This document shows positions 1 to 4,557 of a DNA stretch of 6,030 nucleotides, piece by piece. The notes below the pieces were generated by a model that made no database searches, was not told the origin of the DNA, and worked only from the letters and a program-made list of their open reading frames with translations. This DNA is from an uncultured Collinsella sp. GTDB taxonomy: Bacteria; Actinomycetota; Coriobacteriia; Coriobacteriales; Coriobacteriaceae. The stretch covers positions 1 to 6,030 of the forward strand of contig CATYHY010000090.1 of NCBI GenBank assembly GCA_958407085.1, given 5' to 3'. The first letter of the stretch is position 1. Every line of letters begins with the position of its first letter. Both the position numbers and the translations under genes were made by a program.

Positions 1-2
1 AT

Positions 3-263
3 TCCGTACAACAAGATTCATATGCGCAGGAGCTTGCGTTCGACAAGCGCCGCACACGTCACCGCCGCGTGGGCCAGCGCCTGCGCACGTTAGCGATGAT
101 CGTGCTGATCCCGTTGGGACTCGCGGCAATCTTCTTGGCCTCATATGCCCTCACGTGCATTCTCAACGGCGCCTCGCCCAATGAGGTGCTTCAGCACTTG
201 GCGGCTCTCGGCCAGCGCCTAGGCGATGTCGTGACAACCGTTCGCGCCGGCTGGGAGAGCTAG
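3..263 (+). CDS. C-terminal end of an unrecognised membrane protein (5' end outside the window)
   Basis: The reading frame ending at the TAG at 261-263 stays open to the left edge, so 86 residues of a longer protein are visible. A GTG at 69 could start a 64-residue protein, but no ribosome binding site precedes it, so I read this as the tail of a larger gene. The visible part has a charged stretch rich in Arg/Lys (DKRRTRHRR), then one hydrophobic segment of about 24 residues (from LAMIVLIPLG to YALTCIL), then about 32 mostly polar residues ending in AGWES. The basic residues before the helix suggest that the N-terminal part is cytoplasmic and the short tail is outside. I recognise no family and assign no function. 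A free-standing small membrane protein from the GTG is the less likely alternative. A gap of 123 bp separates it from rmuC, with no convincing terminator in it. Confidence 0.6.
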   Translation, partial: SVQQDSYAQELAFDKRRTRHRRVGQRLRTLAMIVLIPLGLAAIFLASYALTCILNGASPNEVLQHLAALGQRLGDVVTTVRAGWES

Positions 264-386
264 CGTTTTGACGCCTGTGGCCCAAAATCCATTTGTCCGA
301 TTGTCGTGGAGCGCCCAGTGCGTGTGACGGGGTAAGATTGATCGCGGTTTTGATTGGTGATCGATTGAGTTTGTTGGGCGGAGTCT

Positions 387-1742
387 ATGTCTGCTATTGA
401 TATTGCGCTTGTTGTGATTGCCTTGGTGGCGGTGGGGGTTGCTGTGGTTTGCGCCCTGCAGCTTAAAGGCCTTCGCGCCGAGTTGCGAGAGCGTGGCGGC
501 AACGACGCGGAGACGCTTGCGGCGCTCGAGCAGGCCAACAACGCGCTCGACACCCTGAACGTCGCGCTGGCAGAAACCCGCCGCACGGCAAACGCCATCG
601 CGCAGCAGCAGACGACCGACGCCGCCGTAGAGCAGCAGCGCTACCTGACCATCGCGCGTGAGTTCTCGCAGGCTGGCGACCGTATGGATGACCTGCGCCG
701 CGAGACGGCCCAACAGCTCGGCGCCAACCGCGAGGGCATCGAGCACCGCCTGGACAAGGTGCGCGAGACGGTCGATGCCCAGCTGGGCGCCATTCGCAAG
801 GACAACAACGTGCAGCTCGATCAGATGCGCGCGACGGTGGACGAGAAACTCTCCCGTACGCTCAACGACCGTCTGTCTGCATCGTTTAAGCAAGTGAGTG
901 ACCAGCTCGAGGCCGTGTACAAGGGCCTGGGCGATATGCAATCCATCGCCACCGGTGTGGGCGACCTTAAGCGCGTGCTGGGCAATGTGAAGGCGCGCGG
1001 CATTTTGGGCGAGGTGCAGCTGGGCGCAATCCTGGCGGACATCCTTACGCCCGACCAGTATCTGGAAAACGTGGCCACCAAGCCTGGCGCCTTGGAGCGT
1101 GTTGAGTTTGCCGTCAAGCTGCCGGTAGACGAGGGCGATCCCGTGCTGCTGCCGATCGACTCCAAATTCCCGGGCGATGCGTACGAGCATCTGCTCGACG
1201 CCCAGGAGTCGGGCGACGCGGAGGCCGTTGCCACCGCACGCAAGACGCTCGACGCCATGGTGAAGCGCGAGGCCAAGGACATCTGCGAAAAGTACCTGAG
1301 CGTGCCCGCGACCACCAACTTTGGCATTATGTTCGTTCCGTTTGAGGGCCTGTATGCCGAGGTCGTCAGCCGCTCCGGGCTTATCGAGACCCTGGGCCGC
1401 GACTATCACGTCAACGTTGCCGGCCCCAGCACCATGGCGGCCATCCTCAACAGCCTGCAGATGAGCTACCAGACGTTTAAGTTGCAAAAACGCACCGATG
1501 ACGTGCTGCGCGTACTCTCTGCCGTCAAGGCCGAGCTGCCGCGCTATCAGGCGGCGCTGCGCCGCGCCCAGCAGCAGATCGAGACCGCGGGTAAAACGGT
1601 CGAGGGCATCATCACCACGCGCACCAACGTTATGGAGCGCAAACTCAAGGATATCGACGCGCTGGAAGACACGCGGGAGGCCGACGAGATCTTGGGGCTC
1701 ACGTCTGCGAGCCTGCTCGCAGACCAAAAAGACGAGGACTAG
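387..1742 (+). CDS. rmuC: RmuC family DNA recombination protein
   Basis: This 451-residue protein belongs to the RmuC family. In E. coli, RmuC is associated with limiting rearrangements at short inverted repeats; its exact biochemical activity is not settled, and the domain resembles nuclease-like folds. Residues about 5-25 form one N-terminal membrane helix (IALVVIALVAVGVAVV). Residues about 28-190 are charged, Gln/Arg/Glu-rich and coiled-coil-like. The RmuC domain occupies about 195-420, with the family blocks RGILGEVQLGAIL (204-216), LPIDSKFPGDAY (255-266), FGIMFVPFEGLYAEV (312-326) and VNVAGPSTMAAILNSLQ (342-358). The length fits the family. The ATG at 387 is the only reasonable start: an in-frame TGA lies at 366-368, and GGCGGAG at 377-383 serves as ribosome binding site, although only three bases separate it from the ATG. 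A terminator follows the stop codon by 17 bases, so the gene probably ends its transcript here. Confidence 0.93.
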   Translation: MSAIDIALVVIALVAVGVAVVCALQLKGLRAELRERGGNDAETLAALEQANNALDTLNVALAETRRTANAIAQQQTTDAAVEQQRYLTIAREFSQAGDRMDDLRRETAQQLGANREGIEHRLDKVRETVDAQLGAIRKDNNVQLDQMRATVDEKLSRTLNDRLSASFKQVSDQLEAVYKGLGDMQSIATGVGDLKRVLGNVKARGILGEVQLGAILADILTPDQYLENVATKPGALERVEFAVKLPVDEGDPVLLPIDSKFPGDAYEHLLDAQESGDAEAVATARKTLDAMVKREAKDICEKYLSVPATTNFGIMFVPFEGLYAEVVSRSGLIETLGRDYHVNVAGPSTMAAILNSLQMSYQTFKLQKRTDDVLRVLSAVKAELPRYQAALRRAQQQIETAGKTVEGIITTRTNVMERKLKDIDALEDTREADEILGLTSASLLADQKDED

Positions 1743-1759
1743 CTGCATCTGACGGTGGG

Positions 1760-1790
1760 GCGCCTGCGCAAGCACGGCGCGGGCGCTTTT
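1760..1790 (+). terminator. Intrinsic (rho-independent) terminator after rmuC
   Basis: The left arm GCGCCTGCGC (1760-1769) pairs along all ten positions with GCGCGGGCGC (1777-1786); one of the pairs is a G-T wobble. The loop is seven bases (AAGCACG), and four T residues follow (1787-1790). The structure begins 17 bases after the rmuC stop codon. The stem is very G+C-rich and the T-run is short, but position and shape are typical. It should separate rmuC from the downstream ABC gene. Confidence 0.75.
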
Positions 1791-1800
1791 CGCATCGTGC

Positions 1801-1831
1801 TTGCCTGAAGTGCGCTTTAGTGTGCAACAAT
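1801..1831 (+). promoter_or_regulatory. Weak candidate promoter for the ABC exporter gene
   Basis: TTGCCT (1801-1806) resembles a -35 box, and AACAAT (1826-1831) matches TATAAT at four of six positions. The 19-base spacing is longer than ideal. A promoter is expected here because a terminator ends just upstream. Initiation from this box would begin near 1838, downstream of the ATG at 1830, which would fit the preferred start at 1866. This is a tentative reading from consensus matching only. Confidence 0.25.
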
Positions 1832-1854
1832 GGCGTTTCGCCCTATCAGATGCG

Positions 1855-1862
1855 AAAGGAAG
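1855..1862 (+). promoter_or_regulatory. Ribosome binding site that fixes the ABC exporter start at 1866
   Basis: AAAGGAAG (1855-1862) contains an AGGA core five bases before the ATG at 1866. The ATG at 1830, which gives the longest frame, is preceded by GTGCAACA, which has no Shine-Dalgarno character. The start at 1866 is therefore preferred. Confidence 0.8.
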
Positions 1863-1865
1863 CCC

Positions 1866-3668
1866 ATGTCTCAGAGAAGCACCAGTCCGCTCAAACGCTC
1901 CACCGTTCGCCGCACGCTGCAGCGTTTTTGGGACGTCACGCGCACACAACCGCTGATTGTCTTTCTCTCGGTGTTCTCGTCGGCGGGCTACATCTTTTTG
2001 CTCACGTTTGCCAACACCTACGTGATGGCCCTTATCGTTGACCGCGTTCAGGCCGGCCCCGTGGCGGGTGACCAGGTGTTTGAGGTCTTTGGCCCTTACA
2101 TTCTGGCGCTGGTGCTCGTTAACCTAGTGGGCCAAATCCTCTCCAAGCTGCAGGACTACACCGTCTACAAGCTCGAGATTGCGGGTAATTATCACTTGGC
2201 GCGCCTGTGCTTTGACACACTCTCCAATCAATCCATGACATTCCACACCAGCCGCTTTGGCGGATCGCTTGTGAGCCAGACGAGCCGTTTTATGAGCGGC
2301 TACACGGGTCTGGTGGACGTAACGGTGTATTCGCTCATTCCCACCATCACCTCGGTTGTCTGCACGGTGGCGGCGCTCGCCCCGGTGGTGCCGACGTTTA
2401 CCGTGATCCTGGTGGGCATTATGGTCGTCTACATCGCGTTTGTCTGGCTTATGTACAAGCGCATCATGCCGCTTTCGGCCGCGACGTCCGCCGCGCAGAA
2501 CAAACTGTCGGGCGTGCTGTCCGACGCGGTCACGAATATCCTGGCCGTCAAGACCTGTGGGCGCGAGGACTTTGAGCGCGACCTGTTCGATACCGCCGAC
2601 CGCGCCGCGCGCGATGCCGAAACGGTTTCGATGCACGCCATGATGCAGCGCAACTTTACGACCTCGGGCCTTATCGTCATCACCATGGCCGTGGTGAGCG
2701 TGTTCGTCGCGGGCGGCAACGCGTGGTTTGGCATCTCTGCCGGCGCGCTCGTCATGATCTTTACCTATACGTACAACCTCACCATGCGTTTGAACTACGT
2801 AAGCTCCATGATGCAGCGCATCAATCGCGCGCTGGGCGATGCGGCCGAGATGACGCGCGTGCTGGACGAGCCACGTCTGGTGGCAGACGACGCGAATGCC
2901 CCCGAGCTCAAGGTGCGCGAGGGCGCGATTGATTTTGAGCACTTGAGCTTTGCATACCGTGACGCCGCGGCGGGCGAGAGCGTGTTCAACGACCTGACGC
3001 TCCATGTGGCGGCAGGCCAGCGCGTGGGTCTGGTGGGCAAATCGGGCTCGGGCAAGACGACACTCACCAAGCTGTTGCTGCGCCTGGACGACGTTCAGGG
3101 CGGCCGCGTGCTCGTGGGCGGCCAGGACGTCTCTCGCTGCACGCAGCAGAGCCTGCGCCGCCAGGTTGCCTACGTGCCGCAGGAGGCGCTGCTGTTCCAT
3201 CGCTCCATTCGCGAGAATATCGCCTACGGCCGCCCCGACGCCACCGACGAGCAGATCCGCGAGGCGGCTCGCTTGGCAAATGCCCTGGAGTTTATCGACC
3301 GTCTGCCCCGTGGCTTTGACACCATGGTGGGCGAGCGCGGCGTTAAGCTTTCGGGTGGCCAACGCCAGCGCGTGGCCATCGCCCGCGCTAACCTGACCGA
3401 CGCGCCGATCCTGGTGCTCGACGAGGCGACGTCTGCCCTGGACAGTGAGTCCGAGGCGCTGGTGCAGGAGGCGCTCGAGAACCTGATGCGCGGTCGCACC
3501 TCCATTGTGGTGGCACATCGCCTGTCCACCGTGGCGGCGCTCGACCGCATCGTGGTGCTGGCGGAAGGCGGGATTGTCGAGGACGGTACGCATGCGCAGC
3601 TTGTCGAGGCGGGCGGCGAGTACGCAAGCCTGTGGGGCCGCCAGACCGGCGCATTTTTGGAGGCGTAA
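1866..3668 (+). CDS. ABC exporter half-transporter (fused membrane domain and ATPase)
   Basis: This 600-residue protein is an MdlB/MsbA-type exporter half. Such proteins dimerise and use ATP to move a substrate (drug, lipid, peptide or other) out across the cytoplasmic membrane; the substrate cannot be read from the sequence. The membrane domain covers about residues 25-325 with six likely helices near 29-56, 76-93, 154-174, 176-196, 266-286 and 288-304. The ATPase domain follows, with the aromatic A-loop Tyr364, Walker A GKSGSGKT (391-398), Q-loop Gln439 in YVPQE, signature LSGGQ (495-499), Walker B ILVLDE with Glu520, D-loop SALD (523-526) and H-loop His551. No catalytic residue is missing, so a homodimer could hydrolyse ATP at both sites. 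Many actinobacterial exporters of this type are adjacent gene pairs. No partner is seen here: rmuC precedes it beyond a terminator and nth follows. A partner encoded elsewhere is possible. The start was chosen from the ribosome binding site; starting at 1830 would add 12 residues. Confidence 0.94.
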   Translation: MSQRSTSPLKRSTVRRTLQRFWDVTRTQPLIVFLSVFSSAGYIFLLTFANTYVMALIVDRVQAGPVAGDQVFEVFGPYILALVLVNLVGQILSKLQDYTVYKLEIAGNYHLARLCFDTLSNQSMTFHTSRFGGSLVSQTSRFMSGYTGLVDVTVYSLIPTITSVVCTVAALAPVVPTFTVILVGIMVVYIAFVWLMYKRIMPLSAATSAAQNKLSGVLSDAVTNILAVKTCGREDFERDLFDTADRAARDAETVSMHAMMQRNFTTSGLIVITMAVVSVFVAGGNAWFGISAGALVMIFTYTYNLTMRLNYVSSMMQRINRALGDAAEMTRVLDEPRLVADDANAPELKVREGAIDFEHLSFAYRDAAAGESVFNDLTLHVAAGQRVGLVGKSGSGKTTLTKLLLRLDDVQGGRVLVGGQDVSRCTQQSLRRQVAYVPQEALLFHRSIRENIAYGRPDATDEQIREAARLANALEFIDRLPRGFDTMVGERGVKLSGGQRQRVAIARANLTDAPILVLDEATSALDSESEALVQEALENLMRGRTSIVVAHRLSTVAALDRIVVLAEGGIVEDGTHAQLVEAGGEYASLWGRQTGAFLEA

Positions 3669-3720
3669 AGACCCCATACGTGGGACAATCGTGCCCATAA
3701 GTTTGTTATGCCGCTGAGCC

Positions 3721-3726
3721 GAGGAG
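3721..3726 (+). promoter_or_regulatory. Ribosome binding site that fixes the nth start at 3732
   Basis: GAGGAG (3721-3726) lies five bases before the ATG at 3732. The longer frame would start at the ATG at 3708, which lacks any purine-rich site upstream. Starting at 3732 also brings the N-terminus closer in length to known endonuclease III proteins. Confidence 0.8.
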
Positions 3727-3731
3727 TCGTT

Positions 3732-4397
3732 ATGCCACGCGAGACCAATGCCGCCAAACGCGAGCGCGCCGTTGAGGTGTGCGAGCGCCTCAACCGTCGC
3801 TATGGCCCGGTCGAGTGCTTTTTGGACCACGAGAATCCCTTTAGGCTGCTCATCGCGGTACTGCTCTCGGCTCAGACGACCGACGCGCAGGTCAACAAGG
3901 TGACGCCGCAGCTGTTTGCCCAGTGGCCCACGCCCGAGGCCATGGCGGGGGCGAGCGTGGCCGATGTGGCCGATACCATCAAGTCACTTGGCTTTTATAA
4001 GAGCAAGGCCAAGCACGCCGTGGAGGCCGCGCAGATGATCGTCGTCGATTACGGCGGCGAGGTACCTGCCGACATGAAGGAACTCGTCAAGCTGCCGGGT
4101 GTGGGGCGCAAAACGGCGAATATCGTGCTCAACGTGGGGTTTGGCATCGTGGAGGGCATCGCGGTCGATACGCACGTCAACCGCATCGCACACCGCCTGA
4201 TGCTGAGCCCCAAGACGCATGCCAAGGAGCCGCTCAAGACTGAGCAAGATCTGCTCAAGATTTTGCCGCACGAGTATTGGGAGTCGGTCAACCACCAGTG
4301 GATCACCTTTGGTCGTGAGATCTGCGACGCCCGCAAGCCCAAGTGCGACGAGTGCCCGCTGGCAGACCTTTGCCCCAGCGTACGGGTGGTGCAATAG
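3732..4397 (+). CDS. nth: Endonuclease III (DNA glycosylase / AP lyase)
   Basis: This bifunctional base-excision repair enzyme removes oxidised pyrimidines from DNA and nicks the resulting abasic site by beta-elimination. The product is 221 residues, near the usual length of about 210-220. Visible landmarks are the conserved N-terminal block FRLLIAVLLSAQTTD (about 37-51), the helix-hairpin-helix LPGVGRKTANIVL (121-133) with the catalytic lysine Lys127 (Lys120 in E. coli), and VDTHVNRI with the catalytic aspartate Asp146 (Asp138 in E. coli). The C-terminal [4Fe-4S] loop has Cys198, Cys205, Cys208 and Cys214 in the canonical C-X6-C-X2-C-X5-C spacing. The presence of both Lys and Asp favours Nth over MutY. 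It lies 63 bp after the ABC gene with no clear terminator between, so read-through is plausible, though a functional link is not implied. A start at 3708 would add eight residues (MPLSRGVV). Confidence 0.96.
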   Translation: MPRETNAAKRERAVEVCERLNRRYGPVECFLDHENPFRLLIAVLLSAQTTDAQVNKVTPQLFAQWPTPEAMAGASVADVADTIKSLGFYKSKAKHAVEAAQMIVVDYGGEVPADMKELVKLPGVGRKTANIVLNVGFGIVEGIAVDTHVNRIAHRLMLSPKTHAKEPLKTEQDLLKILPHEYWESVNHQWITFGREICDARKPKCDECPLADLCPSVRVVQ

Positions 4398-4424
4398 CTT
4401 TTTGCAAACTTTTTTGCAAAAAAG
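4398..4424 (+). repeat. T/A-rich inverted and tandem repeat just after nth; possible weak terminator
   Basis: Directly after the nth stop codon, C-T5-GC-A3 (4398-4408) is followed by C-T6-GC-A6-G (4409-4424). The second unit is a perfect 16-base palindrome. The two units can also pair with each other: TTTTTGCAA (4399-4407) with TTGCAAAAA (4414-4422), a nine-pair stem with a six-base loop. A T-run lies inside the structure (4410-4415) but none follows it, so this is not a textbook intrinsic terminator. Its position between nth and a gene with its own promoter makes transcription termination the most likely role. Confidence 0.4.
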
Positions 4425-4446
4425 TCTCAAACCTTAGATATAGCTT

Positions 4447-4458
4447 GGTTGCGCAACC
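4447..4458. promoter_or_regulatory. 12-bp perfect palindrome at the upstream edge of the surface-gene promoter
   Basis: GGTTGCGCAACC is perfectly self-complementary. Its right end overlaps the place where a -35 box would sit (4455-4460) for the TATAAT at 4478-4483. That geometry suits a dimeric repressor or activator site. It could instead form a short RNA hairpin followed by T4, or be chance. No regulator gene is next to it. Confidence 0.35.
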
Positions 4459-4477
4459 TTTTAAGGATTTTCTCGGC

Positions 4478-4483
4478 TATAAT
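4478..4483 (+). promoter_or_regulatory. Perfect -10 box (TATAAT) for the repeat-protein gene
   Basis: TATAAT at 4478-4483 matches the consensus at all six positions and sits in a short A+T-rich stretch of an otherwise G+C-rich window. Initiation would be expected near 4489-4490. The -35 position with 17-base spacing (AACCTT, 4455-4460) is a poor match, which suggests that an activator helps or that the strong -10 box suffices. Confidence 0.65.
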
Positions 4484-4488
4484 TAATC

Positions 4489-4557
4489 ATGCAATTCAAA
4501 TGTCTTCTTCTGCGAAGTGGTCGCGAAGAAGCAAGTCGGGAAAGGACGACCACATGA
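4489..4557 (+). CDS. Possible 22-codon leaderless leader ORF overlapping the surface gene
   Basis: An ATG at 4489 begins six bases after the TATAAT box, where transcription itself would be expected to start. Its mRNA would therefore be leaderless, a form of initiation that is common in actinobacteria. The frame runs 22 codons, starts MQFKCLLLRSGREE, ends in three Thr codons and stops at TGA 4555-4557. That stop overlaps the ATG of the surface-protein gene as ATGA (4554-4557), the classic arrangement for translational coupling. Three adjacent Leu codons (4504-4512) fall in the left arm of a predicted stem-loop. An open frame of this length occurs often by chance, and no family is recognised, so this is a hypothesis based on position. 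Confidence 0.3.
   Translation: MQFKCLLLRSGREEASRERTTT
4504..4531 (+). promoter_or_regulatory. Stem-loop in the 5' leader of the surface gene
   Basis: CTTCTTC (4504-4510) pairs with GAAGAAG (4525-4531), and after one bulged T, GCG (4512-4514) pairs with CGC (4522-4524), leaving the seven-base loop AAGTGGT. The structure ends ten bases before the AAAGGA ribosome binding site (4541-4546), so it leaves that site free. Possible roles are transcript protection or an effect on translation of the short leader ORF. No known riboswitch class is recognised. Confidence 0.45.

Noticed and set aside
264..386. Promoter for rmuC, with TTGACG (268-273) as a -35 box or TAAGAT (333-338) as a -10 box
   Set aside because: Neither box has a partner at acceptable spacing, so no promoter could be assigned with support.
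1830..1865. Upstream ATG (1830) as the ABC start
   Set aside because: It has no ribosome binding site and lies close to or inside the candidate promoter; the ATG at 1866 has a well-placed AGGA.
219..1949. 576-codon open frame on the minus strand across rmuC
   Set aside because: It is fully antisense to a clear RmuC gene. Its protein is His/Leu/Arg-rich with no recognisable domain, as expected from reading a G+C-rich coding strand backwards.
3671..3690. Small hairpin CCCA-TACG-TGGG after the ABC gene as a terminator
   Set aside because: The stem has only four pairs and is followed by ACAATC instead of a T-run.
3708..3731. Upstream ATG (3708) as the nth start
   Set aside because: No purine-rich site precedes it, and GAGGAG is well placed for 3732. 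A weak -10-like CATAAG (3696-3701) that would make it leaderless has no convincing -35 partner.
2124..3830. 568-codon open frame on the minus strand across the ABC gene
   Set aside because: It opposes an unmistakable ABC exporter. The translation is low-complexity His/Ala/Arg-rich sequence with no family motif.
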